Shown here piece after piece: positions 16,929 to 26,558 of a stretch of 38,532 nt of DNA. The notes beneath the pieces are model-generated. The model worked only from the letters and a program-made list of their open reading frames with translations, ran no database searches and was not told where the DNA came from. Location of the stretch: assembly GCA_964632995.1 (NCBI GenBank), contig CAZWDL010000069.1:1-38532 (forward strand), in the 5' to 3' direction. Made by a program: the position numbers and the translations under genes. The stretch is from CAZWDL01 sp964632995 (lineage in GTDB: Bacteria > Bacteroidota > Bacteroidia > Chitinophagales > Saprospiraceae). Numbering within the stretch: position 1 is the first letter of the stretch; each line of letters starts with the position of its first letter.

Positions 16929-19595
16929 TTATTGTTTAATCAGCAAGGTCGAATACGTCTGCTCATTTTGTTCCATCCTGACGAGGTAGGTTCCCTGCGG
17001 CAGGGCGGAAACGTTAACATCGTATTGCGGGTTGCTCAGTTCCATGATGATTTTCCCGGTCAGGTCCATGATTCGCAAGTGATCTACGGCCTTTGTCAGG
17101 GTGAAGGTAGAGCGCACCGGGTTGGGAAAAATACCCGGTTCGGAAAAAACGCCGGTTTCCTTTCTGGTAGTGGGGGTTAACAGGGCGGAAGCACCTGTAC
17201 AGGTGATGTCATTCTGGGTGGCATCGTAGGCCAGGGTGGCGTGGGTGACATCATCCACGCAAAAATCAACCGTTACGCCGCCTTTGGCGGTGGCGGAAGT
17301 GGTAAAGGTCACCGTACCATCCGCACCGGTCACGCCGGCTACGGTTTCGCTGAAGGTGCCGGAGAAGGTGCCTGTGACAGTGGCATTGGCCACCGCATTT
17401 TCGAGGTTATCGTGAATGGTCACCGTTGCCGTTCCGTTTTTGTTGCCCCGGCCGGCGTTGGCGGTGCCGGTGATGACAGACTGCACGTGCATCGTGGTCG
17501 GATCGCCGGTGCCGCCGTCTGTTACGGAAACTATTTGCGATTGGCTGTCCGTAGCGCCGCCATCGTCGGTTACCGTGAGCGTTACCGTATAATCGCCTGC
17601 GGCGGCGTAGGTGTGGCTTGCCGTGACGCCGCTACCGGTGTTGCCGTCACCGAAGTCCCAGGCCCAACTGCTGATGCTGCCGTCAGAGTCGGAGCTGCCC
17701 GAGCCGTCGAAGTCGGCGCTCAGATTCGTCGTCGTGAAGGTGAAAGAGGCGGTTGGCGGGCTGTTGGCGCCGGTCGTTACGGAAACGACCTGCGACTGGG
17801 TGTCCGTGGCTCCTCCGTCATCAGTTACGGTCAGGGTAACGGTATAATCACCGGCGGCCGCGTAGGAGTGGCTTACCGTAGCGCCGCTGCCGCTGTTGCC
17901 GTCGCCGAAATCCCAGGCCCAGCTGCTGATGCTGCCGTCGGAGTCGGAACTGCCGGAGCCGTCGAAGGAGGCGGTCAGGTCGGTCGTGGTGAAGGTAAAG
18001 GAGGCCGTCGGCGGGGAATTTGTGCCGCCGGAGCCGTCATCCGCGGTGTAGCTGTCGAAGTTATCCCAGTAGTAGGTATCGCCGGTAAAGGAATTGGAGG
18101 CGAAAAGGACGATGATTTGATCGACTGCGTTGTCAGCGGTGCTGCCGTCGGGCGAGTCGAGGTAATCGAAGGCGATACGTTCCCATTCGCCGTTTTTGGT
18201 AACGGTGCCCACATACCGGCTGTGCCGGCCGGTGGGATAATTGGTAGCGCTGGCGGCGCTGCTGCTTTCCAATTGGATGATGATCTCTGTGCCCACGGGC
18301 GCCTGGGTGAGTACATCCATGTAAAATTTCTTGTTCCGCGTTTCATACTGGGAAGCATCGGCAATGGCCGAGGTGGCGTAGGAGATAACGTCGTACTGTT
18401 CCTGGCTGTTGCGGATGTATTCCGCGCTGAGTGCGGACGTATTCACGCCGGACGGGTTCGGGTTACTGATTTCTGTAAGCGTTCCGGTTGCCGAATTCAG
18501 CGTGATGTTGGCCGGATCATCAAAGTTTTCGAAGGAAAATCCGTAGAGGAAGTTGGGCTCTACGGTAACGCCTATGGTGTACTGTTTGGAGGTGCAATCC
18601 GTCGTAACGTTACAGGTAACGTCGCCGCTGGTACCACCCCAATCCACGGTGATGGACGAAGTGCCTGCCCCGCTGACGATGGTAGCGCCGGCCGGTACGG
18701 TCCAGTTGAAGGAGGCATTGCTGGGAGCATTATTAATGGTGTACACTTCTCCGCTCGCCTGATACGGTACGAGCCGGTCGCCGGAAATTGAGGGATTGAA
18801 GTTGGTGTCGTACACCCGCACGTAGTCCACTTCCATCTGGCTGGGGAAGGGGGTGGTTTCGTCCGGGTTGCCGGGCCAGTTGCCGCCAACGGCTACGTTC
18901 AAAAGGAAATGCATCTGGTTGGAAGCGTCGAAGGGCCAGTTGTAAGGCGCTACGTCATCGGCGGTCAGTGTTTGGTATAAAATATCGTCCACGTACCAGC
19001 GTATGATACCCGGTTCCCACTCGATGGCGAATACGTGGAAATCATTGGCGAAGGTGCTGCCGTCGTAAAGATCGAAGCCCGTTCCCTGGAACTGATTGTC
19101 CGGATAAGGATCGCCGTAGTGGATGGTGCCGTGGACGGTTTCCGGGTGCTGTCCGATCAGCTCCATGATATCGATCTCCCCGCTTTGGGGCCAGCCCCCG
19201 TAGGGTTCGTTGGAGGATAGCATCCAGAAAGCCGGCCATAGCCCCTGTCCTTCCAATAGCTTGATCCTGGCTTCAAACCTGCCGAAGGTGAAATCCGCGA
19301 GTCCTTTTGTCCGGATACGGGCGGAGGTGTAGGCTTTATTTCTCACCCGCTCTTTTTTGGCGATGATTTTTAATGTGCCGTTGCTGACGACGGCATTTTC
19401 TGCTTTGTAATATTGGAGCTCGTTATTTCCCCAGCCGCAAATGCCGTAGTCACAGCCGTCGCCGATCTGGGGCTCCCATTTGGTCAGGTCGAGCGTTGTT
19501 CCGTCGAATTCATCGGCCCAGACAAGTTGCGGGCACTGCGCCGAGAGGAAGGCGCTGGAGAAGAAGAATAGGGTAATGATAATTGTTCGTTTCAT
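16929..19595 (-). CDS. GH16 endo-beta-glucanase (laminarinase-like), multidomain, type IX secreted
   Basis: 888 aa. Sec signal (ends LSAQ), then a GH16 domain (about 22-265) with catalytic GEIDIMELIG: nucleophile Glu140, Asp142, acid/base Glu145. The Met-containing ExDxxE bulge, WPAFWML and HVFAIEWEPGIIRWYVD fit the beta-1,3-glucanase branch. An Ig-like module (about 270-350), a jelly-roll, CBM-like module (about 355-535) and two nearly identical PKD domains (about 535-700, each with SWAWDFGDGN) follow. After an Ig-like fold comes a T9SS type A sorting domain (PNPVRSTFTL...GTYLVRM) to the stop. The protein would be exported across both membranes and cut internal beta-glucan bonds. It is divergent from the propeller-HTH regulator at 20133, probably its activator. 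Confidence 0.95.
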   Translation of the reverse strand: MKRTIIITLFFFSSAFLSAQCPQLVWADEFDGTTLDLTKWEPQIGDGCDYGICGWGNNELQYYKAENAVVSNGTLKIIAKKERVRNKAYTSARIRTKGLADFTFGRFEARIKLLEGQGLWPAFWMLSSNEPYGGWPQSGEIDIMELIGQHPETVHGTIHYGDPYPDNQFQGTGFDLYDGSTFANDFHVFAIEWEPGIIRWYVDDILYQTLTADDVAPYNWPFDASNQMHFLLNVAVGGNWPGNPDETTPFPSQMEVDYVRVYDTNFNPSISGDRLVPYQASGEVYTINNAPSNASFNWTVPAGATIVSGAGTSSITVDWGGTSGDVTCNVTTDCTSKQYTIGVTVEPNFLYGFSFENFDDPANITLNSATGTLTEISNPNPSGVNTSALSAEYIRNSQEQYDVISYATSAIADASQYETRNKKFYMDVLTQAPVGTEIIIQLESSSAASATNYPTGRHSRYVGTVTKNGEWERIAFDYLDSPDGSTADNAVDQIIVLFASNSFTGDTYYWDNFDSYTADDGSGGTNSPPTASFTFTTTDLTASFDGSGSSDSDGSISSWAWDFGDGNSGSGATVSHSYAAAGDYTVTLTVTDDGGATDTQSQVVSVTTGANSPPTASFTFTTTNLSADFDGSGSSDSDGSISSWAWDFGDGNTGSGVTASHTYAAAGDYTVTLTVTDDGGATDSQSQIVSVTDGGTGDPTTMHVQSVITGTANAGRGNKNGTATVTIHDNLENAVANATVTGTFSGTFSETVAGVTGADGTVTFTTSATAKGGVTVDFCVDDVTHATLAYDATQNDITCTGASALLTPTTRKETGVFSEPGIFPNPVRSTFTLTKAVDHLRIMDLTGKIIMELSNPQYDVNVSALPQGTYLVRMEQNEQTYSTLLIKQ

Positions 19596-19701
19596 ACATC
19601 TTGATTTTAAAAATGCCTCTGATTGAGGGTGAAGTGTGTTTTTAAATGCTTCAGGTTGTTGGGGGTAGGTTGACTGACGGGGTGACTTTAATATGTATTG
19701 G

Positions 19702-19858
19702 GTTTAGGAGTTTAGCGCTTCGCCCTTCCTCCGGACCGTCCGGTCGGGCTCGCTGAGTAGAAGTTCAGCAGATCTGAAACCGGGAATTTCATTTTCAGAC
19801 CTTCTAAACTTCTAAACCAGCCGCCACGAAGTTAGGCGGCGACTAAACTTCTAAACTT
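19702..19858. repeat. Modular palindromic repeat, copy 2 of 3
   Basis: Same layout as copy 1: TTTAGGAGTTTAGCGCTTCG at the left, internal ACGGACC/GGTCGGG-like arms, GCAGATCTGAAACCGGG with a partly complementary CAGACC, and CTAAACTTCTAAACTT at the right. It lies in the shared upstream region of the GH16 gene and the propeller regulator. The rest of the 19596-20132 spacer is AT-rich. Confidence 0.75.
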
Positions 19859-20119
19859 TTTTTAATCCGGTTCATTCAGCTACTCAGTGAAAGTTCCGCA
19901 AGCATTTTCCGGTTCTGAGTTACATCCCGCCGGCGTCCTGCCGGAATTCCATTTATTATCCAGGTTTTAAAATTTAATTTTGCAAAGGCTGTAAAACTAG
20001 TATCAAAGTAGGTATTTCTGTGGTAAGGCAAACAAAAATTCACCACACTTTACCTACTCATTTTGTAAGAATCTTTTCATTTCAGTACTACCTGCCTACT
20101 ATTTTACTACTCATTTTTT

Positions 20120-20127
20120 TATTTTTG
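20120..20127 (+). promoter_or_regulatory. Candidate -7 box (TATTTTTG) of the propeller regulator
   Basis: Perfect TAnnTTTG match ending five nucleotides before the ATG at 20133. A start site at the usual distance would give a leaderless message from 20133, or place the true start at ATG 20151 (MRFCQK), which also begins a good signal peptide. Confidence 0.4.
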
Positions 20128-20132
20128 CTTAT

Positions 20133-22976
20133 ATGTCAAACCCCCAGCTGATGCGATTTTGCCAAAAGATGCCCGGAATCTTGTTCTTTTTCATCCTGCT
20201 GCTTCAGCGTTTGGGTTACGCCCAAATGACCGGTATTCCTTTTGTCGATGCGTACCCGAAAGAAGAATATGGGTTTGGCACCCAAAACTGGGACATTGAC
20301 CAGGGCGAAGATGGCTTGCTGTATTTTGCGAATAACGAAGGACTGTTGGAATTCGACGGCGCTGACTGGCGGCTCTTTCCCCTGCCGAACCGGACCATTC
20401 TCCGCGCTATTTTGATCAGGGAAGGAAAGGTATATGCCGGAGGGCAAAATGAATTCGGTGTGTATCGTCCCGATATCCGGGAAAAGTGGCGATACAGCTC
20501 CCTGAAGGAAAGGATTCCTGAGGAGCACCGCAACTTTGAGGATGTCTGGGCAATGGAGGCGTTCGGCGAAACAATCTACTTTCTGGCTTCCGGAAAAATC
20601 TTCATCCTGCGAGAAGACACTTGCCGGGTGCTCGATGACCGTTCCATTCGTTTTTTCGCGAAAGCGGGCAAAACCCTCTTCGCCCAGGACAGAAACGGCG
20701 TGCTGTATACCCTGCAAGGCGATACCCTCGCTCCGGTTCCAGGATCAGAACAACTCAATAAAGCAGAGGTCAGAGCAGTCCTCGCGCAGGAAGAGCACTT
20801 CCTCATCGCTACCCATAAACAGGGATTGTTCCGGTACGATAGCCGGGGCATCCTAAGGTGGCCAAATGAAGGGGAGAAGCGTTTTGATCCGCAATTCACG
20901 AACACTGCCGATGTACTCGATAACGGAGAAATCGTGCTCGGCACGGGCTTTAAGGGGGTGGTCATGATGGAGCCGGACGGCCGCTTCAAATACCGGGTCA
21001 GTACCGATGACGGACTGGCCAATAACCGGGTGATCTGCACTTTTGTCGACCGGCAGAATAACCTGTGGCTCGGGCTGGACAACGGCATCAGCATGGTCCG
21101 GACCAATTCGCCGTTTTCCAGGATCTACCCCCGGGGTGAACTGGAAGGCGCCGGCTACGATGTGGCTATTGTTAATAACAAAATCTACCTCGGCGTCAGC
21201 AGTGGTTTGTTGTACGCCGATTGGACCTCAAAGCCGACACCGGATGACCTGCAGCTCGTTCCCGGTACCAAGGGCCAGGTTTGGGGGCTCGATGTGATCG
21301 ATGATCGGCTGCTACTCAGCCACCAGGACGGGGCCTTTTTAATTCAGGACAATAAGGCCGAGCGCTTTTTCGAGGAAACCGGTGTCTGGTTGTTTACCCG
21401 GGACCAGTACCGGGACGATCTCGTTATCTCTGGCAACTACCGGGGGATCAGCATCTTTGAACGGGAGTCGTTGGCGTACAGATATGACATTCCGGGGCTG
21501 TCCGAGTCGAGTCGATTCATCGTGCAGGACCGTTGGCAGAACTACTGGATGGCTCATCCTTACCGGGGCGTGTACCGGATCAGGGCGCCGCACGATCCCG
21601 CTCGCCGGCGCGTCGATTTATTGGGGCCGGATCAGGGGCTTCCTTCCGCATTGCACAACCACGTCTTTAAGATCAATGGGGAAATGCTGATCTGCGCGGA
21701 AAAAGGCGTATTCACCTTCGACGAGATGAAAAACACTTTCCTTCCTTACGAGCCGGTCAATCAATACCTGGGCACTGAGGGCAAGGTGCGCCGCCTCTTT
21801 GAAGATCCGGCAGGTGATATCTGGTTCATCACCGAGCAGGAGATCGGTGTGCTGGATATAGAAGAGCAGGGCCTCACCCGGACGATCAGCAAAAGGGTGT
21901 TCCCGGAACTGCTACCCCTGATGAATAGTGGCTGGGAAAGGATTTACCCTTACGATGAAAACCATGTTTTTATCTCTACCATCAATGGCTTTGTCCACTA
22001 TGACAACCGGCATTCGCCTTCGTTGCAGCCTCGTTTTGAGGTCGTGCTCCACGAAATGGTCGTCAATAAGGACAGCACGCTTTATCCCGCCGGCACCGGG
22101 GAGGAACTTACTTTCTCACACAGACAAAATTCGTTCTTATTTAATGTTTCGGCCACCGAGTATGTCAACAACGGAACGGTTCAGTTTCAGTATTGGCTGA
22201 AAGGCTTCGATGAGAATTGGACCCCGCCGGGTAATTTGAAAGCGAAGGAATATACCAATTTGTCACCGGGAGACTACGAACTGAATGTGCGGGCCGTCAA
22301 CATCAACGGCGATTTTTCGCCGGTGCACGCTTTGAAGTTCACCATTACCCGGCCGTGGTACGCTTCGGGATGGACCTTAGCTTTTTTGTCATTGCTGTTC
22401 CTGTTGTCGGTTTTTTTTATTTATCGGCGAATCCGAAAAAAATACAAAGCGCTGCAATCCGAAGTGGATTCCACTAAAAAGAAGTCAAAAGCAGAAATAC
22501 AGCGACTGGAAACCGAAAAAATACAAGCCGAACTCGATCATAAGAAAAGAGAACTGGTATCCGCTACGCTTCATCTGGTCCAAAAGAATGAAACTATAGC
22601 CGGTATAGTGAACAAACTGAGTGAAATCAGGAAAAACAGCCGGGATGAAAAAGTGAAACGGCAACTGCAGAAGCTCATGCACTCCCTTAAAAAAGGGGAA
22701 GTGAAGGACGAAGGCTGGGACCAGGTCATGTATCACTTTAATGAACTCCACGAAGACTTTTTCGAGCGCCTGAAAAAAGAATATCCCGCCCTGACGCCCA
22801 AAGACCTCCGCATCTGTGCCTACCTGAAGATGAACCTGACCAGCAAGGAAATGGCCAGCCTGATGAATATCTCGCTGCGCGGGGTGGAGGCCAGCCGTTA
22901 CCGGCTGCGGAAGAAGCTGGGGCTTTCCTCGGAAGTGAATCTGACGGAGTTTTTTATGGGGGGAGGGGAAGTTTAG
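20133..22976 (+). CDS. Periplasmic propeller (triple-tyrosine) regulator with cytoplasmic LuxR-type HTH
   Basis: 947 aa. Signal peptide, then a large seven-blade-repeat sensor (Reg_prop motifs such as RQNNLWLGLDNGISMV), a Y_Y_Y domain (about 655-735, ENWTPPGNLKAKEYTNLSPG), one transmembrane helix (about 748-768), a long coiled coil (EIQRLETEKIQAELDHKKRE), and a C-terminal helix-turn-helix with LTPKDLRICAYLKMNLTSKEMA and VEASRYRLRKKLGL. There is no kinase or receiver. It is a one-component membrane regulator of the kind that senses oligosaccharides in the periplasm of Bacteroidota. Divergent from the GH16 gene across a 537-nt spacer, it most plausibly controls it. A downstream ATG (20151) may be the real start. 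Confidence 0.92.
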   Translation: MSNPQLMRFCQKMPGILFFFILLLQRLGYAQMTGIPFVDAYPKEEYGFGTQNWDIDQGEDGLLYFANNEGLLEFDGADWRLFPLPNRTILRAILIREGKVYAGGQNEFGVYRPDIREKWRYSSLKERIPEEHRNFEDVWAMEAFGETIYFLASGKIFILREDTCRVLDDRSIRFFAKAGKTLFAQDRNGVLYTLQGDTLAPVPGSEQLNKAEVRAVLAQEEHFLIATHKQGLFRYDSRGILRWPNEGEKRFDPQFTNTADVLDNGEIVLGTGFKGVVMMEPDGRFKYRVSTDDGLANNRVICTFVDRQNNLWLGLDNGISMVRTNSPFSRIYPRGELEGAGYDVAIVNNKIYLGVSSGLLYADWTSKPTPDDLQLVPGTKGQVWGLDVIDDRLLLSHQDGAFLIQDNKAERFFEETGVWLFTRDQYRDDLVISGNYRGISIFERESLAYRYDIPGLSESSRFIVQDRWQNYWMAHPYRGVYRIRAPHDPARRRVDLLGPDQGLPSALHNHVFKINGEMLICAEKGVFTFDEMKNTFLPYEPVNQYLGTEGKVRRLFEDPAGDIWFITEQEIGVLDIEEQGLTRTISKRVFPELLPLMNSGWERIYPYDENHVFISTINGFVHYDNRHSPSLQPRFEVVLHEMVVNKDSTLYPAGTGEELTFSHRQNSFLFNVSATEYVNNGTVQFQYWLKGFDENWTPPGNLKAKEYTNLSPGDYELNVRAVNINGDFSPVHALKFTITRPWYASGWTLAFLSLLFLLSVFFIYRRIRKKYKALQSEVDSTKKKSKAEIQRLETEKIQAELDHKKRELVSATLHLVQKNETIAGIVNKLSEIRKNSRDEKVKRQLQKLMHSLKKGEVKDEGWDQVMYHFNELHEDFFERLKKEYPALTPKDLRICAYLKMNLTSKEMASLMNISLRGVEASRYRLRKKLGLSSEVNLTEFFMGGGEV

Positions 22977-23110
22977 TTTAGTCGGCCCGCGTCTTCGGCG
23001 GGGGCTGGTTGAGAAGGCTTGGCAGATTATTCCGCTTGAAAAGCGAAAGTTGGAATAGGATTGCCGGGTGGTAATATGGTGTCCGGCGAAGTAGATTCCA
23101 CTTACTCTTT
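22977..23110. other. Spacer with decayed fragment of the modular repeat
   Basis: GTTTAGTTTAGTCGG...GGGGGCTGGTT resembles the left end of repeat copy 3 (31990) but lacks the paired right arm. Confidence 0.35.
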
Positions 23111-23554
23111 TTACCTGCTCTTTTTAACCTGGGGCCATCCACATGTCCAGCATCTCATTTCTCCATTCCAATCTTTTAAAGGACCATGACCATTTAGGCA
23201 TATTGTTGGAAGGGTCTCGACTTGCCCATGAAGAGGTGTTTCCGTGGCTGCAGGTTCTGTCTTCTTTGCTTTTTTTAATTGTCTTTTTTTGAGAAGTAAT
23301 TCTGCTTTTAATAAGGTAGATAATTCCTCTTATGAGGAGACTTCCTTCCCATCAAAACCAAACTGGGTGAAAAAATTGAGTAACTGTCTGTCATATTTTG
23401 AATTCACACCGAAGCCTATTTGTTCTCCCTTTGAATCCAGTAAGTTGAAAATCGAGATGTCAGAAGCTGTTAAAGTGCCTGAAAAGAGAACAAAAAATAG
23501 GGAGATAAAATCGATCCAGGGGAAATCTGTTCTGTGTTTTGCAATTATTGCATG
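23111..23554 (-). pseudogene. Decayed small gene: in-frame stop and lost start
   Basis: One minus-strand frame reads 74 codons (AKHRTDFPWIDFISLFFVLF, then DISIFNLLDSKGEQIGFGV and NFFTQFGFDGKEVSS), then TAA (23330-23332), then continues EELSTLLKAELLLKKRQLKK to a zinc-ribbon-like CLNGHGPLKDWNGEMRCWTC-G and a stop at 23111-23113. The amino-acid flow across the stop is smooth and Bacteroidota-like. An ATG sits one base out of frame just upstream (23554-23556), so a 1-nt deletion at the start would explain the lack of a start codon. I do not recognise the family. An uninterrupted opposite-strand frame exists but reads as an antisense shadow. Confidence 0.45.
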
Positions 23555-23783
23555 TCAATTTTAGGCTGTCCATTCGGAAAATTTGAGTATTGAAAAATCA
23601 ATTAAGGGACCAAAGTTTCTGATCATAAAAAAAGGAATCAATTTTTCACACATACCAAACTACTTCTGCATAGTTGTTTTCCCTTTGCAACAAAAATATA
23701 CCATCCGCTTCTGAGGCTGCTGATATTTACTTGCTGACTTTTTGGTGTCAGGGTCTGTTGAAAAAAAATCAGCTAAGTCATAG

Positions 23784-26222
23784 TTATTCTGTCTTGACAA
23801 ATCTACCGGTGAAGTAACTATTTTCATGGTATGCTACGACGATATACAATCCGTTCGGCAAGGTAGAAGTCGAAACTTCCGCCCCTGAATTTCGTTTTTC
23901 TAGGATAAACCGTCCTTGATGATCATAAATTCGAATCCGATCAAAATTCCTGATGTCTTCTGCTGAGATATGAATAAAACTTTGGGAAGGGTTGGGAGTA
24001 ATTTTCAAACCATTCTTATTGAAAGGTGGTATGGGCGAAATACCTGTCGTTTTGCCGATGTTTTCCCACCATATAATGGCTACATCTCCAAAGCCTATTG
24101 TAATTAAATCCAGAGCGTTGTCTTTATTAACATCCACGCAGATAATGTCCTTATATCTGACAAAATAATCGGACATTTCCGGAAGAATTTGCTGAGTGAA
24201 TTGATTTTGACCATTGTTTAAATATAGTATTCTTTCATTAATGTAAAGAGTTGCCAAGTCAATATTGCCATCGCCGTCTATGTCTCCTATGGAAATTTTA
24301 CTGTTTCTATTTGCAAAGCCTTCACTGACCTCATATTCGATGAATTCTTGATTACTTTTGTTAATCAAAAGAACAATGAAGTTCTCGCCATCCTTTTCTA
24401 CTACAGAGAAAAGATCTATAAAATTATCACCATTGATGTCACTATATTCAGTATCATATATTCCATCAATGCCTTCTGGTATTGGGATAGAGTCATTGAA
24501 CTGTGAAAATTCAAAATCACCGTTGTTCAGCAATACAAAAACTTCATTGCTTTCTGAGTTAATGCCAATGATGTCAGTTAGGCCATCTCCATTGAAGTCT
24601 ATTGATTGAATTTCATCAAGTGGCGGAAGGCCTTCTTCAAGTATAATGTGCTCAACGATCTCCCCCTCATTATACTCAAAGGCCTGAAGACGCCTTGGAT
24701 AGCGGGTTACGAAGATGACCTCCTCGTTGCCATCGTTATTCAGATCTTCCGTGATTAATCCTGGATCCGAGGGATTGTACGAATCAAAATATCTATCTGA
24801 GAAAATATTGCCCCCTTGGTTTTTAAGATAATGTATCCGCCATGCGAATGAATATCCAACAAATACATCTGTTAAGCCATCCTGGTTAAAATCAGTGGCC
24901 CTAATTATAAAAGGCTCCTCTGTGCCACAACTCATTTCATATCTACGATAAAGGTGTTCTTGTTTTTCATAAAGCATAGGTACATCCCCTTTTCCACCAT
25001 TATCAGAGGAAACGAGAAAGTCTAATTCCCCATCCATATTCATGTCAATTACGATTAGGTCATTAGCTGAAGGTAAACCACTACTAATTTGATGTTCAAA
25101 AAAAGTTCCGCCATTCTGATTCTCCCACCATGAGAAAAACTCCCTTCCTTCATGGACCATGATGATATCCTGGTCTCCATCTTGGTCTAGATCTGCATTC
25201 TTTAATATTTGGTTGCTTCCTGATCCAAGTGTAACATTACAAATTTTCTCAAAAATGGAGTTTTTTGAGGCTAGTTGATTTTCATTAATACGGTTTTCAA
25301 GCCAAAAAACGTTTGGTTCTTGATCAGTCATTACGAAGACATCAGGTAATGAATCATTATCAATATGTAGGATGCTGAAATCCCTGATAGGTATCCCTCG
25401 AAGCGATGTAAAAACCCTGCCGGTAAAATCAAGTTCACCATTATTCTCAAACCATTTAAAATTTTGATCCTGGATATATCCACGAGAATTTGCTGCGACT
25501 ATATCCAGGTCTCCATCGTTATCCATGTCGTGAGCTTTTACCATATTATGCTTATCATTGCTGCTAGATATAAATTTCTTAGTAAAAGTACTATTTGCGT
25601 TGTAGATATAGAGGATAACGCCGCCGTCACCAGCAGTGATTATTTCATTCGATCCATTTTTATCTAAGTCGACTAAGCTTATGGTCTGCCTCCCTAAAAA
25701 CCTCTCTTCAATGATATGTTCAACAAAAGAATTGTCTTCCGTATTTTCTAGCCAGATAATACTATTGGCTAGTAATAAAATATCTGAATCACCATCATTA
25801 TCCACATCTCCCGTATTAATTTGGAAAATAGTCGAAGGTGAGGTGTAAATAAGTGATCCTTCAGAAAATCCTTCCTCGTGATTTGACCAAAAGTAAAGCT
25901 CATTAAAAGATGCATGACTAGCCAATAAATCAACATAGCCATCTTCATTGAGATCGATTGCGTGCAGGGCTTTTAGGTTTCTTTTATTTTCAATAGTTTT
26001 CTTGCTAGTAAAAACTCCTCCTTGGTTTACCCAATATGCTATCTCTTCAAAATTGTTATTATATACGAATAAGTCGGTATCTCCATCACCATCCGCATCA
26101 GCTGGATAGACCAACTCAGCTCTTCCTGTTCCATCTACAATATGTGGATCAAAATCAATTTGTGAGTAAATAGGGCAAGCAAAAGAATAGAGTACAAGCA
26201 GAAGAAATACCAATTTTTTCAT
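23784..26222 (-). CDS. VCBS/FG-GAP repeat surface protein with T9SS sorting domain
   Basis: 812 aa. Signal peptide, then 10 or more calcium-binding-type repeats with D-x-D-x-D-G cores (DADGDGDTDLFV, DVDNDGDSDILLL, DLDQDGDQDIIMV, DINGDNFIDLF, DIDGDGNIDLATL), which should fold as a beta-propeller exposed outside the cell. The C-terminus is a type A sorting domain (ITPNPSQSFIHIS ... LPNGLYIVVAYH). No enzymatic domain. The gene is distinctly more AT-rich than its neighbours, suggesting different ancestry. A truncated propeller gene lies 12 nt upstream on the same strand. The function is probably adhesion or binding. Confidence 0.9.
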   Translation of the reverse strand: MKKLVFLLLVLYSFACPIYSQIDFDPHIVDGTGRAELVYPADADGDGDTDLFVYNNNFEEIAYWVNQGGVFTSKKTIENKRNLKALHAIDLNEDGYVDLLASHASFNELYFWSNHEEGFSEGSLIYTSPSTIFQINTGDVDNDGDSDILLLANSIIWLENTEDNSFVEHIIEERFLGRQTISLVDLDKNGSNEIITAGDGGVILYIYNANSTFTKKFISSSNDKHNMVKAHDMDNDGDLDIVAANSRGYIQDQNFKWFENNGELDFTGRVFTSLRGIPIRDFSILHIDNDSLPDVFVMTDQEPNVFWLENRINENQLASKNSIFEKICNVTLGSGSNQILKNADLDQDGDQDIIMVHEGREFFSWWENQNGGTFFEHQISSGLPSANDLIVIDMNMDGELDFLVSSDNGGKGDVPMLYEKQEHLYRRYEMSCGTEEPFIIRATDFNQDGLTDVFVGYSFAWRIHYLKNQGGNIFSDRYFDSYNPSDPGLITEDLNNDGNEEVIFVTRYPRRLQAFEYNEGEIVEHIILEEGLPPLDEIQSIDFNGDGLTDIIGINSESNEVFVLLNNGDFEFSQFNDSIPIPEGIDGIYDTEYSDINGDNFIDLFSVVEKDGENFIVLLINKSNQEFIEYEVSEGFANRNSKISIGDIDGDGNIDLATLYINERILYLNNGQNQFTQQILPEMSDYFVRYKDIICVDVNKDNALDLITIGFGDVAIIWWENIGKTTGISPIPPFNKNGLKITPNPSQSFIHISAEDIRNFDRIRIYDHQGRFILEKRNSGAEVSTSTLPNGLYIVVAYHENSYFTGRFVKTE

Positions 26223-26234
26223 TGCTTTTGGTGT

Positions 26235-26558
26235 TTAGTCAAAGAGAATTCGGCGATTTTCGTTGCGAGAGTCGCGACTTCCCGGGCTGTGCATAGTTCC
26301 CCCATCGGGACCGATAGCCACATCCGCTACTTCATGCCCTGGTATAGATGAATTAAGTGGATGGTAGAAGGATACTTCACGGGTGATTTTATCCATTTTG
26401 CCGAAGCCGACAGTTGTTCCAAACCATATCGAAGAATTATCCTCTGCAAGACTGGTTACAAAGTTGCCGGCGAGATAGTTGGTCCAGCCCTCTTCTTCCG
26501 TTTGGTCACTAAGAAAAGTACAACAGAATAGTATAGGTAAAATGGGGTATAGCTTCAT
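26235..26558 (-). pseudogene. Truncated secreted propeller protein (Reg_prop remnant)
   Basis: From ATG 26556-26558: a signal-like MKLYPILPILFCC, then propeller repeat sequence WTNYLAGNFVTSLAEDNSSI, IWFGTTVGFGKMD, and HEVADVAIGPDGG. The similarity then collapses into TMHSPGSRDSRNENRRILFD and a stop. Full-length relatives have many such repeats, often followed by a T9SS tail, so this is an N-terminal remnant of about 90 residues. It may be untranslated debris or a leader for the VCBS gene. Confidence 0.55.

Noticed and set aside
23244..23564. 106-codon plus-strand frame
   Set aside because: Its sequence reads as the antisense of the lysine-rich minus-strand frame; the minus strand has the domain-like C-x-x-C-G ending. 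I prefer the minus-strand pseudogene, but the call is not certain.
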